Below are positions 1 to 5,092 of a stretch of DNA of 5,107 nt, in pieces; within the stretch, counting starts at the first letter, position 1, and the number at the start of each line of letters is the position of its first letter. Both the position numbers and the translations under genes were made by a program. Origin of the DNA: Acidobacteriota bacterium. Lineage in GTDB: Bacteria > Acidobacteriota > UBA4820 > DSQY01. The stretch spans positions 1 to 5,107 of the forward strand of contig JAKAJA010000163.1 of NCBI GenBank assembly GCA_021814085.1, given 5' to 3'. A model generated the notes under the pieces. The model made no database searches and was not told where the DNA came from. It saw only the letters and a list, made by a program, of their open reading frames with translations.

Positions 1-749
1 CGGAGGTTCTCGGACACATACTCGAAGACCTGGAAGACCAGCCCGCTGGCTCCCACGCTCACCAGCACATAGCTCGCCGAGACCCAGACCTTCCCCATGG
101 GTATGCGCATCGCAAGGATGGCTCCCGAGGCCAGAAAAGCGCACGCGGCGAGCGGGAACCGGCGGCGAGACCTGTCCCCATCGTTGTAGAAGTCCGCCAG
201 CGCGGTCCCCAGGATGAGCATGGCCCCCCAGCCGAGGCTACCCCTCAATCCGCCGTGGGAGGCATTGCGGACATCCTCGAGCCAGCGGCTCTGGAGGAGG
301 AACTGATAAACCCCCAGTACCCCCAGGCCAGCTGTCAGGCGCAAGGGCCAAGAAAGGACGATGACTGGCAGGGTAAGGAGTCCGGCCGCCCCGATGGCCT
401 GAAGGACGCCCCAGGGTTCCCGCCACACCGCGCTTTCGATGTACACGTCCAGAATGGTCAGGAAGAAGCCGATGCCGGCGATGGCCACGTAACGTTCGAT
501 GAAGTGTTCGGCCGCTCCTTTCGCGCCGTCTCTTTGGCGGCGGCGCCGCCAGGAAGGACGGTAGGTCAGGGCGATCGCGAAAATGAAGAACGGGGCGATG
601 AGATCGACGATCGTGAGGCCCACGCCGGGTGCATGCTTCATCCATGCGGGCAGGTTCTCCACTCCCGTGAGGAAGTTGGCCAAGACCATGAGGAGGATGG
701 CAAACCCGCGGAACTGGTCGATGGCCTCCCGGCGCACGGCCTCATTCAT
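1..749 (-). CDS. HGSNAT/NagX-like polytopic acyltransferase-family membrane protein, partial (C-terminus beyond left edge)
   Basis: 249 codons are visible and the frame stays open to base 1, so the C-terminus is missing. The protein opens with AIDQFRGFAILLMVLANF (residues 9-26), then KHA at 38-40 and GLTIVDLIAPFFIFAIAL (44-61). This layout of a short N-terminus, an RG-containing first helix, a KHA turn and a D-x-x-x-PFF second helix is that of the heparan-alpha-glucosaminide acetyltransferase-like / NagX (COG4299, DUF5009/DUF1624) group. These are inner-membrane proteins thought to acylate sugars across the membrane. Further hydrophobic segments lie near 86-104, 112-133, 136-152, 170-187, 198-214 and 221-244, and the basic loop RRRRQR (68-73) probably faces the cytoplasm. 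An AAGGA site (758-762) sits 8 bases before ATG 749. An in-frame ATG at 785 would add 12 residues but is less well supported. The substrate is unknown. The family call is by eye, fairly firm; the activity is inferred. Confidence 0.82.
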   Translation of the reverse strand, partial: MNEAVRREAIDQFRGFAILLMVLANFLTGVENLPAWMKHAPGVGLTIVDLIAPFFIFAIALTYRPSWRRRRQRDGAKGAAEHFIERYVAIAGIGFFLTILDVYIESAVWREPWGVLQAIGAAGLLTLPVIVLSWPLRLTAGLGVLGVYQFLLQSRWLEDVRNASHGGLRGSLGWGAMLILGTALADFYNDGDRSRRRFPLAACAFLASGAILAMRIPMGKVWVSASYVLVSVGASGLVFQVFEYVSENL

Positions 750-1039
750 GAAGAAGGTCCTTGTCGTTCCTGATGCGCTTTTCATGCCTTGCCACCCCTG
801 CACACCGGGATCAATTCGTTTGCTTGGCCCTACCCTAACATGGAAGAAGCCTTCTACCCAGAGCCGCTCAGGATTGGCGATACCTTCCAAAGGGTGCACG
901 CTGTATGGGTCACGGCGATCCCCTCCACCCCGTGGCGCTCGCCAGGAAGCATTTTGTCCCGCTTGGCGTTAAATTTGACCTAGTTCGGTGCTGGTTCATC
1001 AGGGTTACCCCTCGAAGTCCGCCGAGCAGAGGCGAGAGG
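750..1039. other. Divergent intergenic region between the membrane acyltransferase-like gene and the PilZ gene
   Basis: About 290 bases with no convincing gene. Both flanking genes are transcribed away from it, so it should hold two promoters. The part at 965-1010 is more AT-rich than its surroundings and has a TTGACC hexamer at 975-980 on the plus strand. I could not find a good -10 box 16-18 bases later, so no promoter is called. Short open frames here give arginine/proline-rich products with no recognisable motif and are treated as chance. Confidence 0.4.
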
Positions 1040-1045
1040 ATGACC

Positions 1046-1411
1046 ATGAAAAGGCAGCCACTGAGGCGCAGATTTGGAAGAATACCAGCCTCTTCCGCGG
1101 TTCTCATTGAACAATTAGATCAAGGCAGGCATTGCTCCTTCGCCCTAAGTGAGAACCTGGGAATGGGCGGGTGTGCCCTCGTCGCATCCGACCCGATCCC
1201 TCCAGGTTCGCTCCTCAAGCTCTACCTCTCGATTCGCTCCGAGGTGGTGGAAGCCGAGGGGCGCATCGCCCACGTGAACAGGCGCGCAGACGGCCGCTAC
1301 GACGTGGGCATCGAGTTCGTCCGAATGGATCAAGTTCACCGCGCCCGGTACAACCTCAGCCTCGGGGGCGGAGAGGGAGACTTTGAACGGCCAGAGACCT
1401 ACCTGAATTGA
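1046..1411 (+). CDS. Single-domain PilZ protein (putative cyclic-di-GMP receptor)
   Basis: 121 residues, the usual size of a stand-alone PilZ domain. PilZ proteins bind cyclic-di-GMP and pass the signal on to motility, exopolysaccharide or other surface functions by protein contact; they act in the cytoplasm. The N-terminal arginine motif RxxxR is present (RRFGR, residues 8-12). The second motif, normally (D/N)xSxxG, reads NLGMGG at 38-43, so its serine is glycine. The remainder follows the beta-barrel pattern: PPGSLLKLYLSI, then EAEGRIAHVNRR, then YDVGIEFVRM (85-94). Start choice: GAGAGGA at 1034-1040 is 5 bases before ATG 1046. ATG 1040, two codons earlier, is also possible with AGAGG at 1028-1032. 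A longer open frame back to 905 adds only a low-complexity R/P-rich stretch. The gene stands alone, so its target is unknown. PilZ assignment is confident; actual ligand binding is less certain because of the altered motif. Confidence 0.85.
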   Translation: MKRQPLRRRFGRIPASSAVLIEQLDQGRHCSFALSENLGMGGCALVASDPIPPGSLLKLYLSIRSEVVEAEGRIAHVNRRADGRYDVGIEFVRMDQVHRARYNLSLGGGEGDFERPETYLN

Positions 1412-1424
1412 CCCCCGAAGTCTC

Positions 1425-1447
1425 TGGGGCATGTTCTCCTTGCCCCA
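1425..1447. repeat. 7-bp perfect inverted repeat after the PilZ gene
   Basis: TGGGGCA (1425-1431) and TGCCCCA (1441-1447) form a perfect 7-bp stem with a 9-base loop, starting 14 bases after the PilZ stop codon. No T-run follows on either strand, so it is at best a weak or factor-assisted terminator, or an mRNA 3'-end stabiliser. Confidence 0.4.
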
Positions 1448-1510
1448 TTGGGTGGCGTCCTAGACACCGTGCCTCCCCGTCCGTCTATTAGAGTGGAAGG
1501 GCAGACTCCT

Positions 1511-1548
1511 CCCCTGCCCCCAACCCAACCTCCTTTTCCCCCCTTCCC
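1511..1548 (-). other. G-rich tract on the minus strand (possible G-quadruplex)
   Basis: The plus strand has C-runs at 1511-1514, 1517-1521, 1524-1526, 1538-1543 and 1546-1548, which are G-runs on the msrB-sense strand. Five runs of three or more G lie within 38 bases, but one loop is 11 bases long, so it falls outside the strict quadruplex rule. It lies downstream of msrB, beyond the UUCG hairpin. Any function is inference. Confidence 0.3.
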
Positions 1549-1554
1549 GTCACG

Positions 1555-1574
1555 GGTCCGCCTTCGGGCGGACC
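1555..1574. terminator. 8-bp hairpin with UUCG tetraloop between convergent pilZ-type gene and msrB (candidate bidirectional terminator)
   Basis: GGTCCGCC (1555-1562), loop TTCG, then GGCGGACC (1567-1574) is a perfect 8-bp stem closed by C(UUCG)G, one of the most stable RNA tetraloops. It sits between two genes that converge on it, 48 bases past the msrB stop. On the plus strand it is followed by a T/C-rich but broken stretch (TCTGCTTTCC), and on the minus strand by no T-run. A termination role for both genes is therefore likely from position but not from a textbook U-tract. Confidence 0.55.
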
Positions 1575-1621
1575 TCTGCTTTCCGCGCCTTACCCGCGAT
1601 GGAGACCAGACAATGGAATGG

Positions 1622-2179
1622 CTATTTAGCTGATGGCTTTTCTATGAATTTGAGTGCGGCGGAATTGATGCAGTAGCGACGGTGGGCCGGGGCAGGGCCG
1701 TCATCGAAAACGTGGCCGAGGTGGGCGCCACACCGCGCACAGAGGACTTCGGTTCGCACCATGAAATGGGAAGTGTCCGTCTTAGTGATGACCCTCCCCT
1801 CCGCCAACGGCTTGGTGAAGCTGGGCCAACCCGTGCCGGACTCGAACTTGTCGTTTGTGGAGAAGATGGGGTTGCCGCAACAGACGCACACGAACTCCCC
1901 CACCCCGTGGAAATTCCAAAAAGCGCCCTTGAAGGCGCACTCGGTCCCCCCTTTACGGGTGACTTCGTACTGTTCGGGAGTGAGGATTTTCTTCCATTCT
2001 TCATCCGTCTTTACCACTTCGAACTTCACGGGGGCACCTCCATCTGCCTGGGGCGATGCGGCGGCCGCGCGTGCGGTAAAAAGCGGAAGACCTCCGACTT
2101 GGAGGAGCAATGCCAAGGCAACCGTCGCCGTAAGGGCGAGAACCCCGGCCAGAATAAAGCGCGGCGCACTCAATGCCAT
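1622..2179 (-). CDS. msrB: Exported peptide-methionine (R)-S-oxide reductase MsrB
   Basis: 185 residues. MsrB reduces the R-epimer of methionine sulfoxide in oxidised proteins, normally using thioredoxin or a comparable donor. An N-terminal signal sequence or anchor is clear: one Arg, a long hydrophobic run (about residues 8-35) and an AxA-type site near 36-40, with no lipobox, so the enzyme should act in the periplasm. The catalytic domain starts near residue 50. Zinc ligands are the CxxC pairs C98/C101 and C147/C150. The signature SGTGWPSF is at 114-121, GHVFDDGP at 155-162, and the catalytic C170 lies in RYCINSAALKF. The position that carries the resolving Cys in many MsrBs (SGCGWPSF) is Thr here; C81 or C100 could substitute, or recycling may be direct. 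ATG 2179 abuts AAGGGAGG. TTG 2173, two codons in, is better spaced. The frame is open to ATG 2269, but that extension would put about 30 residues before the signal sequence. No MsrA is nearby. Confidence 0.93.
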   Translation of the reverse strand: MALSAPRFILAGVLALTATVALALLLQVGGLPLFTARAAAASPQADGGAPVKFEVVKTDEEWKKILTPEQYEVTRKGGTECAFKGAFWNFHGVGEFVCVCCGNPIFSTNDKFESGTGWPSFTKPLAEGRVITKTDTSHFMVRTEVLCARCGAHLGHVFDDGPAPAHRRYCINSAALKFIEKPSAK

Positions 2180-2190
2180 CCTCCCTTGTG

Positions 2191-2224
2191 GGAATAAGGA
2201 ACAAGCACCGGTCCCTCTTATTCC
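2191..2224 (-). promoter_or_regulatory. Hairpin in the msrB leader, just upstream of its Shine-Dalgarno site
   Basis: GGAATAAG (2191-2198) and CTTATTCC (2217-2224) are a perfect 8-bp inverted repeat. In the msrB transcript the stem extends by four further pairs (GGAC with GUUC, one G-U) across a two-base AG bulge, giving a loop of 8 bases. The hairpin ends 12 bases before ATG 2179, so only four bases separate it from the AAGGGAGG site. It could be a DNA operator or an RNA element affecting msrB translation. There is no U-tract, so it is not an intrinsic terminator. Confidence 0.45.
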
Positions 2225-2264
2225 GGCTCCGAATGGATGACCCTCTGCCATTTTGCGGCCGTCG

Positions 2265-2274
2265 CGCATATGCG
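2265..2274. promoter_or_regulatory. 10-bp perfect palindrome between msrB and the divergent membrane-protein gene
   Basis: CGCATATGCG is a perfect palindrome in the divergent intergenic region, 30 bases ahead of ATG 2305. A GCTAAT hexamer (2291-2296) follows that could serve as a weak -10 box for the plus-strand gene. The palindrome would then overlie the -35 zone, a usual operator position. No regulator gene is in view, and a 10-bp palindrome can occur by chance. Confidence 0.25.
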
Positions 2275-2304
2275 GGCCTATTTCGCGCGTGCTAATGTTG
2301 TGGC

Positions 2305-2445
2305 ATGGCCACGCTCTTCCAACTCATGCGCGTTCTGTTGACCGCACTGGTGGCGCCCTTTCTCCCCGAGCGGTACCGAACCATCTGGCCCTGGCAAGAG
2401 CTGGTCAACATGCCTGGGTTGCAGACGGCCCAGGCGTTTTTGTGA
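2305..2445 (+). pseudogene. N-terminal part of the membrane protein gene, ended by an in-frame TGA
   Basis: ATG 2305 opens 46 codons that end at TGA 2443-2445. The same frame resumes directly after it and runs unbroken to 3030. Codon third positions are mostly G or C, as in the real genes here, so this stretch looks translated rather than accidental. The product contains a basic/hydrophobic start (LMRVLLTALVAPFLPERYR), then TIWPWQELVNMPGLQ, and stops at the entrance to the hydrophobic segment AVAGVVFWFWG. I read it as the true N-terminus of the following gene. A single G-to-A change (TGG Trp to TGA) or C-to-T change (CGA Arg to TGA) would account for the stop. There is no clear Shine-Dalgarno site before ATG 2305. 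Confidence 0.6.
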
Positions 2446-2448
2446 GCC

Positions 2449-3030
2449 GTGGCGGGAGTCGTCTTCTGGTTCTGGGGGCAGGTGGTGTACCAGAAGCAGA
2501 TGGCCGAAATGGTGGCCGCAATCCTGGCGGACGAGAGGGGAAGCGGCAACGTGGGGACCATCACCCATTACGGCCTGGTGACCTACTTCGCCTTCATGTT
2601 CACCGTTAAGGGCTTTTTTCTGACCCTCTTCCTCCTCGACGGAATCGCAAGGGCGACAGCGGGGGCCATGTCTGGAGTCGTACCGGGCACCCTCTTTCTC
2701 GCCATCCCCTTCCTATTCTGGCGTCTGGCCCGCCGAGGGGTTCGGGAGGTGGTCATGATCTTCCGCTACGGGACGGCCCACAAACCGGACTCGCTCATCC
2801 AGGAGGGCGACACTTTGTGCGTCCGGCGAACCCGGCCCCATCCCGAATGGAACGCGCACCTCGCCTTCCGGCACGAGGACAAGCTCTATCGCCTCCACCA
2901 TTACGACGACAGAGCCCACGCGAACGGGCGGCCATGTTTTGAATACTGGTTTAAGCCCTGGCCCGAAGGTCAGACCCTCCGGCGGGTCGTGAGTATCCGA
3001 GAAGGGGCCGATTCCACCCCGACACCCTGA
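2449..3030 (+). CDS. Membrane protein of unknown function, C-terminal part of a TGA-split gene
   Basis: 193 residues if read from GTG 2449, which lies three bases after the upstream TGA and has no Shine-Dalgarno site; expression would need reinitiation or read-through. Hydrophobic segments are seen at about residues 2-14 (AGVVFWFWGQVVY), 42-66 (GLVTYFAFMFTVKGFF and on) and 74-91 (GVVPGTLFLAIPFLFWRL). A soluble tail of about 100 residues follows, rich in charged and aromatic residues (EYWFKPWPEGQTLRRVV near 169-183). The arrangement is a small membrane anchor with a cytoplasmic or periplasmic beta-rich domain. I do not recognise the family. It is convergent with the dehydrogenase/methyltransferase operon. 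Taken with the 46 upstream codons the intact protein would be about 241 residues. Whether this is a pseudogene, a sequencing error or a genuine split gene is open. Confidence 0.65.
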   Translation: MAGVVFWFWGQVVYQKQMAEMVAAILADERGSGNVGTITHYGLVTYFAFMFTVKGFFLTLFLLDGIARATAGAMSGVVPGTLFLAIPFLFWRLARRGVREVVMIFRYGTAHKPDSLIQEGDTLCVRRTRPHPEWNAHLAFRHEDKLYRLHHYDDRAHANGRPCFEYWFKPWPEGQTLRRVVSIREGADSTPTP

Positions 3031-3051
3031 TATTTTTCCTTTCCAGACAGA

Positions 3052-3247
3052 AACTTTTCGCGCCCAGCCTCGCTCCACATGGCGCCTCTCGTTGTGGGTC
3101 TGGCCGATGCTCATCCGGAGGGTGATCTTCTCCCGCAGCCTGGTGTGGGTCAGGAAGGCGCCTGAACTCGGCGGGATCCATGTGGAAGCCGTTTTTCTCC
3201 TTAAAGACCAGCTCCTTCCCCTCATTGGCCGTCTCCGCGGGGCTCAT
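3052..3247 (-). pseudogene. Internally deleted remnant of a PLP-dependent aromatic-amino-acid-decarboxylase-type gene
   Basis: Two coding frames join here. Frame 1 starts at ATG 3247, overlapping the methyltransferase stop as ATGA, and gives about 30 residues ending FHMDPAEFRR. A (M)xPxEFRR motif is typical of the N-terminus of group II decarboxylases (aromatic L-amino acid/tyrosine decarboxylase type). From about 3168 the sense switches to another frame reading SGAFLTHTRLREKITLRM then SIGQTHNERRHVERGW, ending near 3064. This resembles the C-terminal end of the same family (pattern SGxxxxTHTxLxGxxxLRxxxGxTxTxxRHVxxxW). Third codon positions are almost all G/C in each frame up to the switch. 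Intact family members have roughly 450-500 residues, so the whole PLP-binding core is missing. No natural C-terminal stop follows; frame 1 as it stands runs to 2951, into the convergent gene. The family call rests on remembered motifs, not an alignment. Confidence 0.6.
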
Positions 3248-3906
3248 GAGCGGAGCTTGAGGAGACCGACCACCATGCCGTCCGGCGTGGGGATGCAGAC
3301 CGAGTCGAAGGCCCGGGCCGTCTCCTGGTGGAACCGCCTCATCGCCGCCGCCTCCGGGGTGTCATCCATGAGCCCCTTGAAATAAAAGGCGTTGTCCGCC
3401 ACTAGGAGGCCGCCGACCCGCAGGTTCTTGGCCGCCCACCGGCCGTAGTGGTCATAGTTGCCCTTGTCCGCGTCGACAAACACGGCATCGAAAGGCCCGT
3501 GCTTAACCAGGATCTCCAGGATGCCCAGGGCGGGGCCTTCGAGGATGGTCACACGGTCGGCCACGCCGGCCGCCTTGAGGGTAGACTGGGCCACGTCCAC
3601 GTGTTTGGGCTCGAGCTCGATGGTCCAGATATGACCCTCGGGAGGGAGGTGCCGGGCGATCCAGAGCGCCGAATAGCCCGCGAGGGTACCCACCTCCACG
3701 ACCTTCTTGGCCCCCGACAGCCTGATGAGGAGCCCGAGGAGCTTTCCCTCCGAAGGGCTGACCTGGATCGGCGGCATGTCGTGAAGCGCGGGGGCGTCGA
3801 AGGCGCGCTGGAGGAACTCGTCGTGCCCCGAGTGCACCTTGTGGACGAACTCCAGGATCGCCTCGGTCCCGTATGAATCTCCCCTTCGGGAACTCTCGTC
3901 TGCCAT
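3244..3906 (-). CDS. Class I SAM-dependent O-methyltransferase (COG4122, catechol/caffeoyl-CoA type)
   Basis: 220 residues, full length for the Methyltransf_3 family, which transfers methyl from S-adenosylmethionine to a hydroxyl (often a catechol) with a divalent metal; cytoplasmic. Motif I for SAM binding is VVEVGTLAGYSALWIA (69-84), followed by the acidic ribose-binding position in TIELEP (E97/E99). VDADKGNYDHY (144-154) holds the metal-ligand Asp (D145), and LLVADN (167-172) supplies the D171/N172 metal pair, so the active site appears complete. The N-terminal substrate/dimer region (residues 1-60) has the usual PPIQVSPSEGKLL lead-in. GAGAGG (3913-3918) is 6 bases before ATG 3906. It is the second gene of an operon, 13 bases after the dehydrogenase stop, and its own stop overlaps the ATG of the decarboxylase remnant. 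The substrate cannot be told; the former neighbour decarboxylase hints at an aromatic amine or a related metabolite. Confidence 0.92.
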   Translation of the reverse strand: MADESSRRGDSYGTEAILEFVHKVHSGHDEFLQRAFDAPALHDMPPIQVSPSEGKLLGLLIRLSGAKKVVEVGTLAGYSALWIARHLPPEGHIWTIELEPKHVDVAQSTLKAAGVADRVTILEGPALGILEILVKHGPFDAVFVDADKGNYDHYGRWAAKNLRVGGLLVADNAFYFKGLMDDTPEAAAMRRFHQETARAFDSVCIPTPDGMVVGLLKLRS

Positions 3907-3919
3907 ATCTCACCTCTCG

Positions 3920-4711
3920 CTATGAGCCCGCTATGCGCCGTATGGCCTTGCCGCTCATCCGGGTGATGAAACTCCTTGGGAACAGTCGCCCCACCCAGTG
4001 TCCCACGAGCTTGTTGGCCCAGCCGGTGATGACAACGTCCTTGCGCCCGAGGGCCCGCAGGGCCTCCGCCACCACTGGTCCGGGTTTCATCCCGAGTCCG
4101 GAGGAAGGGCCCTTGGAACCGGCCACCTCACCGAATTCCGTGTGCGTCGAGCCGGGGCAGAGGGCGAGGACGTCCACCCCCGTGCCTCGCAACTCCTCCG
4201 CCAACCCCTCCGCGAAGAGGAGGTCGAACCCTTTCGTGGCACCGTAGGCCGCCATGTACGGCGTGGCCTGGAACCCCGCGAGGGAGGCGCTCACGATGAT
4301 CCCTCCCCGCCCCCGCTCCTTGAACCTCCTGGCGAACCGCAGTGCCGCCATTAGGGTGACGGTGCAGTTGAGATGGATCATCCGTCCGATCCGCTCGGGA
4401 TCCTGATCGAGCATGGCTCCCATGTAACCGAAGCCCGCGTTGTCCACGAAAAGGCCAACGTCCAAGCCGGAGATGCGTTCATGGAGGACTTCCATGGCAC
4501 CCGGCGCGCAAAGGTCGATGGCGAGGACCTTCACCTCCACGTGGTCGTGATTCACGATTTCCTTGGCGAGAGCTTCGAGGCGCTCGCCCCTTCTCGCCAC
4601 GAGTACGACGTTCAGTCCCCCAGCGGCCAGCTGGCGGGCGAATTGCTCGCCCAAACCAGCCGATGCCCCCGTAACCACCGCCCACGGTCCATATTGTTCC
4701 CTAATCCCCAT
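3920..4711 (-). CDS. Short-chain dehydrogenase/reductase (SDR, classical type)
   Basis: 263 residues, the normal length for a classical SDR of the COG0300 type; an NAD(P)-dependent alcohol/ketone oxidoreductase in the cytoplasm. The Rossmann glycine motif TGASAGLG is at 14-21. ARR at 39-41 follows beta-2 and suggests NADP(H) preference. IDL (65-67), NAG (91-93) and the structural Asn N115 are present. The catalytic set is S143 (in SASLAG), Y156 and K160 (YGATK), and CPG at 185-187 closes the cofactor site, so the enzyme looks fully active. The C-terminal part carries a basic tail (RLFPRSFITRMSGKAIRR, 242-259) that could touch membranes or lipids. GGAGG (4718-4722) is 6 bases before ATG 4711. 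It is the first gene of the minus-strand operon with the O-methyltransferase. The substrate is unknown. Confidence 0.92.
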   Translation of the reverse strand: MGIREQYGPWAVVTGASAGLGEQFARQLAAGGLNVVLVARRGERLEALAKEIVNHDHVEVKVLAIDLCAPGAMEVLHERISGLDVGLFVDNAGFGYMGAMLDQDPERIGRMIHLNCTVTLMAALRFARRFKERGRGGIIVSASLAGFQATPYMAAYGATKGFDLLFAEGLAEELRGTGVDVLALCPGSTHTEFGEVAGSKGPSSGLGMKPGPVVAEALRALGRKDVVITGWANKLVGHWVGRLFPRSFITRMSGKAIRRIAGS

Positions 4712-4729
4712 CGCCGGCCTCCGATGGGC

Positions 4730-4735
4730 AGTATA
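4730..4735 (-). promoter_or_regulatory. -10 box (TATACT) of the dehydrogenase/methyltransferase operon
   Basis: On the minus strand TATACT matches the sigma-70 -10 consensus at five of six positions and lies 18 bases ahead of ATG 4711. Transcription would start near 4722-4725, giving a leader of only about a dozen bases that still carries the GGAGG site. The -35 zone (about 4753-4758) has no good match, so the promoter may need an activator or another sigma factor. Confidence 0.45.
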
Positions 4736-4820
4736 GCGGGTCGGGAGGCCGACGGACTACGCGGCACTAGCAGGCGGCTGAGAAACTCGCGTGGGCCGCG
4801 CGCAAGAGGCTTGGGGTGGA

Positions 4821-5092
4821 GGGGTCTGGCCCGAGGGAGGATCTCTGGCGCGACGCCTGCGCCCTGGGATGCGCGGCAAGGAGCGCCGAGGAGGACGATG
4901 CAGGAGGCATCAGCGACGAGAAGCGACACCGCCGAGCGCCCAGGCCGCGGCGTCCCTCCGGGTTGCCCCTGGGCCGGGCGTCTCCTTTGGCGGCGCTCCT
5001 CCCCGTGCTCCCGGCACGGAATCGTCGCGCCTTCGCGGATCCATCCCGGCCCAGGGAGCAACGCGCCGAGAGCCCTCCCCGGGCCAGACCCC
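4821..5092. repeat. Diverged 51-base inverted repeat in a gene-free GC-rich region
   Basis: The stretch 4740-5107 has no believable gene; the open frames on its minus strand give arginine/proline/glycine-rich products without motifs. It does hold related arms in opposite orientation: 4821-4871 on the plus strand and 5092-5042 on the minus strand. Both begin with the identical 13 bases GGGGTCTGGCCCG, share GGGAGG, TCTC and GGCGCG blocks, and both end CTGGG...GGGATG, with small insertions and substitutions between. Similarity may continue weakly past GGGATG. The pair looks like two copies of a dispersed intergenic repeat or the ends of a non-coding element, not a recent duplication. Confidence 0.5.
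4962..5062. repeat. Long-range hairpin nested in the inverted-repeat region
   Basis: GTTGCCCCTGGGCCGGG (4962-4978) pairs with CCCGGCCCAGGGAGCAAC (5045-5062): 17 base pairs with a single bulged base. The 66-base loop contains its own hairpin, CCGTGC TCCCG GCACGG (5003-5019), and a small CGCG/CGCG stem (5026-5037). The right arm is also part of the 51-base repeat arm at 5042-5092, so three related copies of the TTGC..CCTGGGCCGGG block can be traced within 250 bases. The fold is strong enough to be a structured transcript or a cruciform-prone repeat. No known RNA family is recognised. Confidence 0.5.

Noticed and set aside
238..645. Minus-strand open frame of 135 codons
   Set aside because: It lies in another frame inside the HGSNAT/NagX-like gene and its product is Arg/Pro/His-rich, typical of a GC-rich shadow frame.
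905..1045. Upstream extension of the PilZ protein to ATG 905
   Set aside because: The added 47 residues are low-complexity and have no PilZ homology, and well-placed Shine-Dalgarno sites exist only near 1034-1040.
1682..2240. Plus-strand open frames opposite msrB
   Set aside because: They are antisense shadows of a gene with clear zinc and catalytic motifs.
2180..2269. Longer MsrB start at ATG 2269 or 2251
   Set aside because: Neither has a Shine-Dalgarno site, the extension would bury the signal sequence inside the protein, and the leader hairpin would become coding.
2443..2445. TGA as selenocysteine or as a recoded Trp codon
   Set aside because: No convincing SECIS-like stem follows the TGA, and the site is in a hydrophobic helix. 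The PilZ gene, the methyltransferase and this same gene all end with TGA, so a reassigned code is not supported.
2253..2609. Plus-strand open frame of 118 codons
   Set aside because: It overlaps the split membrane-protein gene in another frame, and its product is Arg/Gly/His-rich with no hydrophobic or domain pattern.
2951..3156. Frame 1 continuation of the decarboxylase remnant as a real 98-residue protein
   Set aside because: After about residue 30 its composition becomes that of a shadow frame, while the coding signal moves to the other frame.
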